DNA of 39,509 bases from Bacteroidales bacterium UBA3844 (GCA_002392915.1 DGHQ01000032.1:1-39509); one strand, 5' to 3'. Counted from the first letter of the stretch, positions 17,573-26,149 are shown. Program-made: numbers and translations. The notes: generated from the letters alone by a model not told the origin.

Positions 17573-18286
17573 TCAACGTTTATGAAGGCCACACTCCTTG
17601 TGCTCTGGATCCTCCCACCACCATCTGCCTGCTCTGATTTCCTCGCCAGGCTGGATAGCACGTGTACAAGGCTGACAGCCAATTGACGGGAATCCCTGAT
17701 CATGAAGCTTATTGTATGGCACATGATTATCTTTTATATATCTCCACACATCCTCCTCCGACCATTTTGCCAATGGATTCACTTTAATCAGACCGTTGTT
17801 GGAATCCCACTCCACCACATCAATATTGGTACGAGTGACTGCCTGTGACGCCCTCAGTCCACATATCCAGACATCCAAGGTGGAAAGGGCTCTCAACAGT
17901 GGCTCTATCTTCCTGCATCGGCAACATGCTTTGCGCAATTCCACACTCTGATAGAAAGCGTTCACGCCATGCTCTCTGACGTAGGTTTCCACTCCTGTAT
18001 GATCTGGAGAATAAACTTCAATCTTAATATCGTATTTGTCGTTTGTACGGTCGATCAACTGGTAGCATTCTGGAAACAAACGTCCGGTATCAATGGTAAA
18101 GACACGAGCATCTTTCTTTATCTTCACTGCCATAGCAGTGAGCACCTGATCCTCCAGCCCGAGACTTGATGCGAGTGCGATTCTGTTGCCATGTTTAGGC
18201 AAAAAATACTGTAGAATTTCCTCAGGTGTCGCGTTTTTCAACTCATCATTGAGTTGCTGGGCTAATTCTTCGTTCGTCATATTCAC
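17573..18286 (-). CDS. cysH: Adenylyl-sulfate (APS) reductase, 4Fe-4S type
   Basis: A 237-residue protein of the PAPS/APS reductase family. SSLGLEDQVL near residue 38 is the nucleotide-binding loop. The iron-sulfur ligands of the APS-specific branch are present: the pair in KACCRC (about 119-120) and C204-QP-C207. C232 in the terminal KECGLH is the catalytic redox Cys. The enzyme reduces APS to sulfite and AMP with thioredoxin; a thioredoxin gene lies in the same predicted regulon at 34115. No CysC kinase is present, which agrees with APS as the substrate. The start lies 3 bp after the cysN stop, so the two are in one operon. Confidence 0.92.
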   Translation of the reverse strand: MNMTNEELAQQLNDELKNATPEEILQYFLPKHGNRIALASSLGLEDQVLTAMAVKIKKDARVFTIDTGRLFPECYQLIDRTNDKYDIKIEVYSPDHTGVETYVREHGVNAFYQSVELRKACCRCRKIEPLLRALSTLDVWICGLRASQAVTRTNIDVVEWDSNNGLIKVNPLAKWSEEDVWRYIKDNHVPYNKLHDQGFPSIGCQPCTRAIQPGEEIRAGRWWWEDPEHKECGLHKR

Positions 18287-18289
18287 CTC

Positions 18290-19570
18290 CTATTCTACAA
18301 TCATTCCAGCTCCCACAGTCTCATTTGTCCCTTCATCCACAAAGATTAACGAACCAGTCGTACGATTGTTTGCATATAAGTCGTAAGCAAGTGGTTTGGA
18401 TACTTTCAAAGTGATTTTTGCTATGTCATTCATATTGATCTTTTGATCATCTGAGACATTCTCCAAAGTATTTATATTCACCTTATACTCGACAGACGTC
18501 ACCAGACCCTGTACCTCATCTGTGGCATGTCGGATAATATATTTTTGTCTTAATTGCAGTGGACGGTGGTTCAACCAGCATACCATCAGATCCACCTGCT
18601 GCCCCACATGCGGAAGTTCATTGCTCTTTACTATTTGCGAACCTCTGCTGACATCCACGTCGTCAGCCAACGAGATACTGATACTTTGTGGAGCTTGAGC
18701 CTCATCAATCTGCTTAGTGCCCTCATCAATACGTGACACTGTTGATTCTGTGTAAGAAGGAAGCACAGTCACCTTATCTCCGACCTTGATTGTGCCGCTT
18801 GCCACTCTGCCTGCATACGCACGATAATCAGGCCATTCCGCAGTCTGAGGTCGTACCACATATTGCACTGGGAAACGGAAAGGCAATTCATCAATTCCCT
18901 CCTTTAACGGCACTTGTTCGAGAAGATGATGAAGAGTTTCTCCTTTATACCATGGTGTATTTTCCGACGCATTCACGACATTATCTCCCTTCAAAGCGGA
19001 AATAGGGATGAAGAAGACGTGTTTCAATCCCAACAATTCAGCGATATGAGCATACTCCTTTTTGATATTTTCGTAAACATCTTCAGAGAAATCCACCAAA
19101 TCCATCTTGTTGATTGCCACTATCACATAGTCGATTTTCAACAAAGATGCAATATATGAATGACGTTTTGTCTGCTCTATAATTCCATTGCGGGCATCCA
19201 CCAATATGATTGCGGCATCTGCCGTAGAGACTCCAGTCACCATATTTCTTGTATATTCGATATGTCCTGGAGTGTCAGCGATGATAAACTTGCGCTTTGG
19301 TGTGGCGAAATATCTGTACGCCACGTCGATAGTGATTCCCTGCTCTCTTTCGGCTCTTAGTCCGTCAGTCAGCAAAGCCAAATTGACCTCTGCGTTTCCA
19401 AGTCGTTCGGACGCTGCCTCAACAGCCTCCAACTGATCCTCGAAAATAGATTTAGAATCATATAAAAGTCGTCCTATCAATGTTGATTTTCCATCATCCA
19501 CACTTCCTGCAGTTGTGAACCTCAACAATTCCATATCAAGATAACCTGTACCTTTTTCTATATTGCTCAT
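18290..19570 (-). CDS. cysN: Sulfate adenylyltransferase GTPase subunit
   Basis: A 426-residue translation-factor-like GTPase. G1 is GSVDDGKSTLIGRLL (residue 16 onward), the REQGITIDVAY switch follows, G3 is DTPGH and G4 is NKMD. Domains II and III continue to a short C-terminus without a fused APS kinase. CysN drives formation of APS from ATP and sulfate by CysD. The start is preceded by AGAAAGGAATTAAATT, a good ribosome binding site, and that leader is nearly identical to the one before the thioredoxin gene. A heptamer repeat array fills the gap to cysD. Confidence 0.93.
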   Translation of the reverse strand: MSNIEKGTGYLDMELLRFTTAGSVDDGKSTLIGRLLYDSKSIFEDQLEAVEAASERLGNAEVNLALLTDGLRAEREQGITIDVAYRYFATPKRKFIIADTPGHIEYTRNMVTGVSTADAAIILVDARNGIIEQTKRHSYIASLLKIDYVIVAINKMDLVDFSEDVYENIKKEYAHIAELLGLKHVFFIPISALKGDNVVNASENTPWYKGETLHHLLEQVPLKEGIDELPFRFPVQYVVRPQTAEWPDYRAYAGRVASGTIKVGDKVTVLPSYTESTVSRIDEGTKQIDEAQAPQSISISLADDVDVSRGSQIVKSNELPHVGQQVDLMVCWLNHRPLQLRQKYIIRHATDEVQGLVTSVEYKVNINTLENVSDDQKINMNDIAKITLKVSKPLAYDLYANNRTTGSLIFVDEGTNETVGAGMIVE

Positions 19571-19601
19571 AATTTAATTCCTTTCTAAAACGATATACGA
19601 T

Positions 19602-19696
19602 AAACCTGAAACTTGAAACTTGAAACCTGAAACTTGAAACCTGAAACTTGAAACTTGAAACCTGAAACTTGAAACCTGAAACTTGAAACCTGAAAC
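19602..19696. repeat. Heptamer tandem repeat (AAACYTG)13 between cysD and cysN
   Basis: Thirteen consecutive 7-bp units alternating AAACCTG and AAACTTG plus a partial copy. The array begins (minus strand) exactly at the cysD stop codon and ends about 30 bp before the cysN start. It is the intercistronic spacer of the sulfate adenylyltransferase genes. Such arrays can change copy number by slippage. Confidence 0.95.
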
Positions 19697-20598
19697 TAAA
19701 AATATCCAGCTTTCTTTCTGTCTTCCATTGCTGTCTCAGAACGTTTGTCGTCAGCTCTTCCTCCACGTTCTGTGACTCTACTAGATGCGATCTCATCAAT
19801 AATATCCTCTATACTGTTTGCAGAAGACAATGTCAGTCCGGTACATGTGATGTCGCCAATCGTACGGCAACGCACCTGTTTCCTAACAACTTTCTCATTT
19901 GGTTTCAACTGCATGAACGGATAGTGAGCCAACCATACACCATCTCGCTCAAACACATCTCTTTCGTGTGTGTAGTAAAGGCTAGGCAATGGAATGTTCT
20001 CCTGAAGGATATACTGCCACACATCCATCTCCGTCCAGTTTGATATCGGGAAGACGCGGAAATGTTCACCCAAGTTTTTCTTTCCATTGAAGATATTCCA
20101 TAGTTCAGGGCGCTGGTTTTTGGGATTCCACTGTCCGAATTCATCACGGTGGCTGAAAAACCTCTCCTTAGCGCGAGCCTTCTCCTCATCTCGTCTGGCT
20201 CCACCTAGAGCGGCATCAAACTTATATTTTTCAAGAGTGTCGAGCAATGTCACCGTCTGCAATTTATTACGAGAAGCATTGTAGCCTTTTTCCTCTACCA
20301 CTCTACCCTCATCTATACTCTGCTGGACGCTTCCTACTATAAGTTTCACGCCAAGTCGATTCACCAAATCATCCCTAAACTCTATAGTCTCGACGAAATT
20401 ATGTCCTGTATCAATATGTAGAAATGGGAATGGTATTGGAGCTGGATAAAAAGCCTTGTATGCCAAATGTGCCATAACAATAGAATCCTTACCTCCAGAG
20501 AACAGCAATACTGGTTTTTCAAACTGTGAAGCCACCTCTCTTATGACGAAAATCGCCTCCGACTCTAATTCTTTCAAATGTGTAATTTTCTGTGACAT
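19696..20598 (-). CDS. cysD: Sulfate adenylyltransferase small subunit
   Basis: A 300-residue ATP pyrophosphatase-family protein with the P-loop-like SGGKDSIVMAHLA near residue 35 and downstream GGARRDEEKARAKERFFS and DEFGQWNPKNQRPELWN motifs characteristic of CysD. With CysN it makes APS from ATP and sulfate. I chose ATG 20598 (MSQKITHLKELESEAIF), giving the family's usual length of about 300; the 13 residues upstream run back to the promoter element at 20635-20642. First gene of cysD-cysN-cysH-sir. Its promoter carries the sulfur-regulon sites described separately. Confidence 0.95.
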   Translation of the reverse strand: MSQKITHLKELESEAIFVIREVASQFEKPVLLFSGGKDSIVMAHLAYKAFYPAPIPFPFLHIDTGHNFVETIEFRDDLVNRLGVKLIVGSVQQSIDEGRVVEEKGYNASRNKLQTVTLLDTLEKYKFDAALGGARRDEEKARAKERFFSHRDEFGQWNPKNQRPELWNIFNGKKNLGEHFRVFPISNWTEMDVWQYILQENIPLPSLYYTHERDVFERDGVWLAHYPFMQLKPNEKVVRKQVRCRTIGDITCTGLTLSSANSIEDIIDEIASSRVTERGGRADDKRSETAMEDRKKAGYF

Positions 20599-20634
20599 AG
20601 TTAATTTTCTTTCTTTAATTCTTGATTCCGAATA

Positions 20635-20704
20635 CAAAATTACCGTCTATCCATCAGTTAGGAAATCGCAGTTGATAGGCATTCGTATAACATAAGTATG
20701 TGAT
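20635..20704 (-). promoter_or_regulatory. cysD promoter with two regulon sites (A)
   Basis: On the minus strand TAATTTTG (20635-20642) is the -7 element, and TTTCC at 20661-20665 sits at the -33 position. Upstream are site 1 at 20665-20682 (ATCGCAGTTGATAGGCAT in plus orientation) and site 2 at 20687-20704 (ATAACATAAGTATGTGAT), with starts 22 bp apart. Site 1 is centred 31.5 bp from the first T of the -7 element, as in the other five regulon promoters. Confidence 0.7.
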
Positions 20705-20775
20705 ATAGTCAATCTGGGCTCACTACAACAAAGGCATATCCGAATGCGACACCTTCTGTAACAAAAAACGAATCA

Positions 20776-20822
20776 AACGGATTAAACGGATGGGCTATCG
20801 TCCACTATCCGTCTAATCCGTT
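20776..20822 (-). terminator. Terminator-like hairpin after the PstS-like gene
   Basis: AACGGATTAAACGGAT pairs with ATCCGTCTAATCCGTT across a 15-nt loop, with one mismatch. On the minus strand the hairpin is followed by TGATTCGTTTTTTG. It isolates the porin-lipoprotein unit from the cysD promoter. Confidence 0.7.
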
Positions 20823-20848
20823 CAATCCATATTTATACTAAACAAAAA

Positions 20849-21835
20849 TTACTTGGATTTCAATCTCTGAATAGCAGCATCTAGTTTTTCCTGTGGGATA
20901 GTGATATATCCGACACCCTCATTTGCATTCTGTCCCTCAGTCAACACATACTTCAAGAATGCCACAGCGACAGGATTTGTAGGGATTCCGTTAGACACAA
21001 GATATAGGTCACGTGCAGGAGGAGAAGGATACTTGCCATCTGCGATTGCCTTTGTCAAAAGGTCCTTAGTGGCATAGAAATCCTCATCCGGATCAATCTG
21101 TCCATTCGCATTCGCGTCGACGGGAAGGACACGGATTCCAGGCAATGGTTTATGAGTATTGTTATCATAGGCATAACCGATGTTGTTAAGTCCAATTGAA
21201 TTTATATTCTTCTGCACAGCATTTGCCACACCCGGATCACTGTTAACACCTTCACCTAGCAAATCCTCCTGATGTTTGCCAAGCCATTTAGCCCAAGTCT
21301 CGGCAGCACCACAAGCGTCGCTTCGAGTGAACACTGAAATGGCAGTCTCGTCTGCTGTTCCCAACAATTGTCCCCAAGTCTTGATAGCACCATTGATCCA
21401 TATGTCTGTAGCCTGTTCCTGTGTGATTCCGTGCTTTACCAACTCTGCATAAAAAGGGTTTGCCTCATTTATTGTAGGGACAACGGCATCTTTAGCGACA
21501 GGGAAACCTAAAGCTCCTTTTGCTATCTCAGCCTCACTCACCTCACGGCTTACCATTCCGAAATCCACCTGTCCTGCAAGAGCGTCTGTCATTCCTTTTC
21601 CTGCTCCTCCACCCTCAACATCAATTCTCACATTTGGATGAATCTTCTGAAAGTCCTCAGCCCATTTCACCGCCAATGGATAAAGTGCGAATGCTCCAGA
21701 AAGTGATGCGCGTCCACTCAACTCATCACCATTCGACTGTGGCTCCACATTCTTATTACCGCCGCAAGAGACAGCCAACGATAATAACAAGAATCCTAAA
21801 AAGGATGGAAATAATTGTGTAAAAATCTTTCTCAT
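20849..21835 (-). CDS. PstS-like oxyanion-binding lipoprotein, probably sulfate
   Basis: A 328-residue lipoprotein with a lipobox ending in Cys (LLSLAVSCGG). It is a PstS-type type II binding protein: GAFALYPLAVKWAEDFQ near the start, then GGGAGKGMTDAL and QVDFGMVSREVSE. Compared without gaps to E. coli PstS, the Asp56 position is Ser96 here, the Ser139 position is C175 and Thr141 is A177, while the Arg135 equivalent (R171) is kept. Asp56 is the residue that selects protonated phosphate over sulfate, so a phosphate role is doubtful. An EF-hand-like loop (DANANGQIDPDED) lies near residue 240. It follows the porin in a regulon operon next to cysD. I infer sulfate or a related oxyanion as ligand. 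Confidence 0.75.
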   Translation of the reverse strand: MRKIFTQLFPSFLGFLLLSLAVSCGGNKNVEPQSNGDELSGRASLSGAFALYPLAVKWAEDFQKIHPNVRIDVEGGGAGKGMTDALAGQVDFGMVSREVSEAEIAKGALGFPVAKDAVVPTINEANPFYAELVKHGITQEQATDIWINGAIKTWGQLLGTADETAISVFTRSDACGAAETWAKWLGKHQEDLLGEGVNSDPGVANAVQKNINSIGLNNIGYAYDNNTHKPLPGIRVLPVDANANGQIDPDEDFYATKDLLTKAIADGKYPSPPARDLYLVSNGIPTNPVAVAFLKYVLTEGQNANEGVGYITIPQEKLDAAIQRLKSK

Positions 21836-21891
21836 GCTGTAATATGTTTAATTTGTTAACCGTTTATCTAAATAACTTATGGATGATTTGC

Positions 21892-22983
21892 TTAGAATTT
21901 GACAGACAACTGAGCCTCAACAAGAGACGCATTATCCTTATTGCTGTTTGAGTAATCAGTCAAAATATAGTTGGTTTGCAGACGGATATGCTTGTTAAGT
22001 ATCCAATTGAAACCGATTGTGATATCATTCTGGATATCAGTGTCCACACTTTTGTCTTTCTGATAATATGAATAGCCTACAACAGGTTGGAAGCGACGCG
22101 AGAATGTATATGCTGCGATAATGAACGCTCCCTGTTGCTCTGTATTGTCAGTCTTTCCATACAAGTATTCCGAACGGACAAACAGATCTCCACTATTAAC
22201 AGTGAAACCAGCTGAAGTACGATTACGTTTGATTGCATTTTCATTTATATCATGACCAGCCGCGATAGAGTCTGCTGGCACAGCTTTTGGAGTATAATGA
22301 CCGAGATACTGACCGACCTCAAGCTGCAACTGTTTGATTGGATTATAAGTCAACAGCAATGCGACATTCTTATATTCATCATTATCCTTTATATTTATGC
22401 CGTTACCATTATATAATCCTAGTTTATATGTGAAGACATCATAACCTTCCTTATTTCCTACCTTACCCCAGAAGCGGACACCCACGTCGCGAGCATTTGC
22501 CGACAATCCACTGACATCACTATATGCATGAAGTTTGTTCACTGCTGTCGGACGCTCAATCGTGTACATTGAGGCTGGACCTTCTAATCCTTCCTGCGAG
22601 TAGGCCACTTTGAACTGACCGATCTGGATATTGAATGCCTTGGCTGGTTTGAAATTTACATATGCGTCTAGGATTTTTGGAGACGACTCCCATTCTGCCT
22701 GAACTCGATAATCCACGAATTTTCCGAATTCACCAGCGAAAGACACACGGACTCTACGTATATCAAAGCTGTTTGGTTTTGTCTCCTGTGAATCATAGAA
22801 GTAACGTGTTTGAATCAATCCCGAAACTTTTGGAACAGAAGGTTTGATACCCTCAAGGCGAGATTTATGCTCTTTCTTTGCTGTGTCAGAAACTGCAACA
22901 GCTTCCTGGTTTTGCGAGCTCACCGTGTTTGCTGAAAATATCAGTGCTGCGGCTGCGATAATAGTTTTTAATTTTTTTCCCAT
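21892..22983 (-). CDS. OprP/OprO-family outer-membrane porin
   Basis: A 363-residue beta-barrel protein with a signal peptide (MGKKLKTIIAAAALIFSANTVSSQ). The mature sequence shows alternating strands typical of the phosphate-selective porin O/P family: FDIRRVRVSFAGEFGKFVDYRVQAE near 80, then AFNIQIGQFKVAYSQEG, and a final SLVEAQLSVKF with a terminal aromatic residue. Family members are trimeric anion-selective channels, but anion choice cannot be read here. It is the first gene of a two-gene unit with the PstS-like lipoprotein, under the strongest regulon promoter (three sites). I infer outer-membrane entry of the oxyanion that the lipoprotein captures. Confidence 0.75.
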   Translation of the reverse strand: MGKKLKTIIAAAALIFSANTVSSQNQEAVAVSDTAKKEHKSRLEGIKPSVPKVSGLIQTRYFYDSQETKPNSFDIRRVRVSFAGEFGKFVDYRVQAEWESSPKILDAYVNFKPAKAFNIQIGQFKVAYSQEGLEGPASMYTIERPTAVNKLHAYSDVSGLSANARDVGVRFWGKVGNKEGYDVFTYKLGLYNGNGINIKDNDEYKNVALLLTYNPIKQLQLEVGQYLGHYTPKAVPADSIAAGHDINENAIKRNRTSAGFTVNSGDLFVRSEYLYGKTDNTEQQGAFIIAAYTFSRRFQPVVGYSYYQKDKSVDTDIQNDITIGFNWILNKHIRLQTNYILTDYSNSNKDNASLVEAQLSVKF

Positions 22984-23009
22984 GTCAATCTTGTTTTTGT
23001 TTTACACTG

Positions 23010-23102
23010 CAAAGGTAGAGTCTTCGTAAGGGCTGGGAAATAACGTTGTAAGGGTAATCGTATCGCATTTGTAAGTGGAATAGCATCACATAAGTTTGGG
23101 AT
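23010..23102 (-). promoter_or_regulatory. Porin promoter with three regulon sites (B)
   Basis: The -7 element TACCTTTG is at 23010-23017 on the minus strand. Sites (plus orientation) lie at 23040-23057 (weak), 23062-23079 (ATCGCATTTGTAAGTGGA) and 23085-23102 (ATCACATAAGTTTGGGAT, strong), spaced 22 and 23 bp. The first is centred 31.5 bp from the -7 T. Confidence 0.7.
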
Positions 23103-23131
23103 AACGTCCAAGCAAAACGATAGTATTCAAT

Positions 23132-23184
23132 CCATTAACACATAATCCCCGAAAGTCTTTCCTGACTTCCGGGGATTTATATAA
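23132..23184. repeat. 53-bp direct repeat, copy 1 (contains a terminator hairpin)
   Basis: Identical over 53 bp to 24038-24090. It holds the hairpin AATCCCCGAAAGTC/GACTTCCGGGGATT followed by TTTATATAA. The two copies bracket the antitoxin/PIN cassette. Confidence 0.95.
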
Positions 23185-23239
23185 TTAATCACTAACGACT
23201 TGAGGTATAACAAAAAAAATAAGTTTTTAGACCCAAACA

Positions 23240-23271
23240 TTTGCCTGACAAAATCATTTTTCATAGATTTG
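23240..23271 (+). promoter_or_regulatory. Promoter of the antitoxin/PIN cassette
   Basis: TTTG (23240-23243), 20 bp, then TAGATTTG (23264-23271): a complete Bacteroidota -33/-7 promoter, 79 bp before the antitoxin start. Confidence 0.65.
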
Positions 23272-23349
23272 CAGAAAATATTCCTTTAAGAATAAGAAAT
23301 TAACCAAAGTAAACTAATTGATTACTCTTGACAAAAAATAGGATTAATT

Positions 23350-23577
23350 ATGGCAACATTAACAATAAAAATACCAGCGTCTAATCCAATGGACATTGCA
23401 GAAATACAGAAAAAACTCTCTGTATACGCAGAATGTTTGGTTAAATCGCTAAAAAACAAGAAAATTCAAACAACACCTTCCGAATCCCTATCTTCTATTT
23501 ATGGAATAGGAAAATTAGATGGAGAGACTTTAGAAAATTTGAAAGAAGAAGCATTTTCTGAAAGATTTAAAATATGA
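23350..23577 (+). CDS. Putative antitoxin of a PIN-domain toxin-antitoxin pair
   Basis: A 75-residue protein, MATLTIKIPASNPMDIAEIQ onward, with a short beta-like N-terminus, a Lys-rich helix (LVKSLKNKKIQ) and an acidic C-terminal helix. I do not recognise a named antitoxin family. The call rests on size, the ATGA overlap with a PIN-domain gene (start 23574) and its own promoter. The cassette lies between perfect 53-bp direct repeats, consistent with recent insertion. The partner is frameshifted, so this antitoxin may now be orphan. Confidence 0.65.
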   Translation: MATLTIKIPASNPMDIAEIQKKLSVYAECLVKSLKNKKIQTTPSESLSSIYGIGKLDGETLENLKEEAFSERFKI

Positions 23578-24016
23578 GGGTATTTTTTGATACAAATGTA
23601 ATATTGGAATTCTTGCTTGAAAGAGAAAATTTTGACGATGCTAAAAGAGTTGCCGATATGGTGGATAGAGGCGAGATTCAAGCTCTTTTTTCAGGTTTAA
23701 CGTTTGACACAATCACTTATGTGCTTGATTTGTGTTTCAAGAAAAAAGGAATGGATAAATCCACAAGAATCCAAACACTAAGAAGAACCTTAAATATTCT
23801 GCTTGCAAAATTTGATGTTGCTGTAGTCACAAAGGATATTTAACGCAAGCTTTGAACGACAATAAATTCGAGGATATCGAGGATAGTTGTCAGCATCAAA
23901 TCGCTTTTAGTGCAGGATGTGATTGTATTCTGACATTCAACAAAAAAGATTTTGTCTCATCTTCTTTGGCAGTTATGACCCCAAAGGAATTCTGTGACAA
24001 AGTCTCTTCCTTATAA
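23574..24016 (+). pseudogene. PIN-domain (VapC-like) toxin, frameshifted
   Basis: The first frame gives MRVFFDTNVILEFLLERENF, with the first catalytic Asp of PIN RNases in DTNVI, and runs to a stop at 23843. The sequence after GAT (23835-23837) continues the same domain in another frame: LTQALNDNKFEDIEDSCQ from 23840, then FSAGCDCILTFNKKDF and a stop at 24016. The joined product of about 147 residues has normal VapC-like length and the C-terminal acidic residues. One base appears to be missing near 23838. As read, the truncated protein lacks the second half of the active site and should be inactive. It may be a true mutation or a sequencing error. The antitoxin gene overlaps its start. Confidence 0.8.
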
Positions 24017-24037
24017 CTCATATTTACCGGACATAGG

Positions 24038-24090
24038 CCATTAACACATAATCCCCGAAAGTCTTTCCTGACTTCCGGGGATTTATATAA
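24038..24090. repeat. 53-bp direct repeat, copy 2 (metY terminator)
   Basis: Perfect copy of 23132-23184. On the minus strand it lies about 30 bp after the metY stop, where it would act as the transcription terminator. Confidence 0.95.
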
Positions 24091-24120
24091 ACATAAACAA
24101 TAAAAACAAAGTTCAGACTA

Positions 24121-25296
24121 TTATTCCTGTACAGCTTGCACTATATCTTCGTAAAGATCATCCACATGCTCAAGCCCCACTGATATACGGATCGTAGTGT
24201 CGAGCACATCCATGGCTCTACGCTGAGAACCAGAAAACGTGCCAAAGATTGTTGATGCCGTATGGATTGCCAACGAACGGTTGTCGAAGAGATTACTTGC
24301 ACGGTGGATCACCTTCAGTCTGTCTATAAACCGTAGAGCAGAAGCTTTGTCGGCAAGATCAATTGTCAACATTGCACCAGACGTGTTGCCATACTGTCGC
24401 TTTGCTATCTCATAGAACGGATTGTCGGGCAATCCTGTGTAATTGACTCTCTTTATCTGCGGCACTTTCTGCAATCGTGTCGCCAACTCCAACGCATTCG
24501 ACGACTGCACTCGATAGCGGGCATCCAGCGATTCCAACCCCACCGTCTGCATATAAGCCGCATGAGGAGTCATATATCCTCCAAGATTGAAGAGAAGTTC
24601 GTATCTGATTCGTCTGTTGAAGACGGGGAACGTGCCATAATCAATCACCAATCCACCAAGACTTGTCGCCCCTCCCGACACATATTTCGTGCTGCTCACC
24701 ACCTGCACATCCATACCAAGCGACCGTCCATCAAACTCCGTGAATGGGATCAACGTAGTGTCGGCTATCACCGGCACATTGTGTGAGTGTGCGACGTCGG
24801 CGAGCATTCCCACATCCGCCACCTCCATCTGCGGATTTGTGATGATTTCAAAAAACAAAGCGCATGTCTTTTCGTCGACAGCATTACGCACAGACTCTTC
24901 TTCCAGCAAATTCACCTCTCTCACCTCTACACCAAAATTGCCGAGAGTGTTGCGGAACAAGGATACTGTATTGCCAAACAGATGGTTGGATGTCACTATA
25001 TTTGTACCTGCCTTAGCCACAGCCATTATAGCATTGGTGATCGCAGCCATGCCACAATTGAACGCAAACACATTAGACGCATCTGTAAGCGACTTCACTC
25101 TCTCCTCAAAGAATGTGACAGTCGGATTCATTATTCGTGAATATTCCGGATCAAGCACTCGTCCACAGAAAACATCACTCATGTTTTTGGCTGAACCGAA
25201 CTCAAAACTTGCACAGTGATACACAGGCATACTGAGCGCGCCGTACGCATCCGGTTTCTGATAATTTGTGCTGGTAGCTATTGTTTGTTTTTCCAT
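24121..25296 (-). CDS. metY: O-acetylhomoserine sulfhydrylase-type PLP enzyme (MetY-like)
   Basis: A 391-residue Cys/Met-metabolism PLP enzyme. The PLP lysine lies in VVSSTKYVSGGATSLGG (near residue 205), with an upstream YSRIMNPT substrate-loop motif and an FNCGMAAITNA stretch. MetY condenses O-acetylhomoserine with sulfide or, in the thiocarboxylate pathway, with a sulfur carrier protein to give homocysteine. A cystathionine gamma-synthase or lyase assignment cannot be excluded from sequence alone. The gene follows the PstB-like ATPase by 20 bp under the same regulon promoter, and the window also carries HcyS/HcyF/HcyD-like genes, which favours the sulfhydrylase role. Confidence 0.78.
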   Translation of the reverse strand: MEKQTIATSTNYQKPDAYGALSMPVYHCASFEFGSAKNMSDVFCGRVLDPEYSRIMNPTVTFFEERVKSLTDASNVFAFNCGMAAITNAIMAVAKAGTNIVTSNHLFGNTVSLFRNTLGNFGVEVREVNLLEEESVRNAVDEKTCALFFEIITNPQMEVADVGMLADVAHSHNVPVIADTTLIPFTEFDGRSLGMDVQVVSSTKYVSGGATSLGGLVIDYGTFPVFNRRIRYELLFNLGGYMTPHAAYMQTVGLESLDARYRVQSSNALELATRLQKVPQIKRVNYTGLPDNPFYEIAKRQYGNTSGAMLTIDLADKASALRFIDRLKVIHRASNLFDNRSLAIHTASTIFGTFSGSQRRAMDVLDTTIRISVGLEHVDDLYEDIVQAVQE

Positions 25297-25316
25297 TTTT
25301 AATTACGAATTATAAA

Positions 25317-26114
25317 TTACGAAAATGCGCCATCCAAATATCTTTTTGTCAGTTCATTCTGCGGATTATTGAAGACGTCACGTGCCGGACCCTGCTCCAC
25401 AACCTCCCCAAGATACATGAATATCACATGGTCCGCCACACGCTGAGCCTGTTGCAACGTATGAGTAACCATCACAATCGTATAGTCACGTTTCAAATCC
25501 ACAAACAGTTGCTCAACCTTTTTTGATGATATCGGGTCAAGTGCCGAAGTACTTTCATCCGCAAGCAACACTGACGGTTCGACCGCCAACGAACGAGCCA
25601 AACATAATCGTTGCTGCTGGCCTCCAGACAAACGTCCGGCAGGTGCGGACAAACGATCCTTCACCTCATCCCACAAGCCGATACTTCGGAGGTAGTGCTC
25701 CACCACAGCATTCAGTTTTTCCTTATTTCGAATTCCATGTATACGGCATCCATAGGCTATATTGTCGTATATAGACATCGGCAACGTACATGGACGCTGC
25801 GGCACCAAGCCAATATGACGACGCAATTCTATAAGGTCTGAGCCATGCGATTTCACAATGTTGTGGTCACCAAGCAATACGTCTCCACTTATTTTCACAC
25901 CTTCTGTAGTGTCGATGATTCGATTGAATGTACGCAACAAGGTGCTCTTTCCACAACCAGAAGGGCCTATGATACATGTGATCTTATTTTTGGGGATGGT
26001 CACGTTCACATCCTTTAAAATATGAGCATCACCTATATGAATATTAAGACCACGGACTTCTATGCCGTTGTGTTCAATTTTTTCAAATTTCTGAGTTGGA
26101 TTGAATTCTGCCAT
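25317..26114 (-). CDS. PstB-type ABC transporter ATPase, probable sulfate importer
   Basis: A 265-residue ATP-binding subunit. Walker A is GPSGCGKST (near 53), the ABC signature is LSGGQQQRLCLARSLA, Walker B is VLLADESTSALDP, and the H-loop is VMVTHTLQQAQRV. By family it is closest to PstB of phosphate import. However, it is cotranscribed with metY, carries the sulfur-regulon promoter, is divergent from its permease genes and is not followed by phoU. I infer that it powers the PstC/PstA-like permease encoded at 26892-28621 for sulfate or a similar oxyanion. Confidence 0.85.
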   Translation of the reverse strand: MAEFNPTQKFEKIEHNGIEVRGLNIHIGDAHILKDVNVTIPKNKITCIIGPSGCGKSTLLRTFNRIIDTTEGVKISGDVLLGDHNIVKSHGSDLIELRRHIGLVPQRPCTLPMSIYDNIAYGCRIHGIRNKEKLNAVVEHYLRSIGLWDEVKDRLSAPAGRLSGGQQQRLCLARSLAVEPSVLLADESTSALDPISSKKVEQLFVDLKRDYTIVMVTHTLQQAQRVADHVIFMYLGEVVEQGPARDVFNNPQNELTKRYLDGAFS

Positions 26115-26149
26115 ATTTATTCTTTTATTGTATTATCAAATTCACAATG

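Noticed and set aside
19602..19696. CRISPR array
   Set aside because: The units are 7 bp, contiguous, and without spacers.
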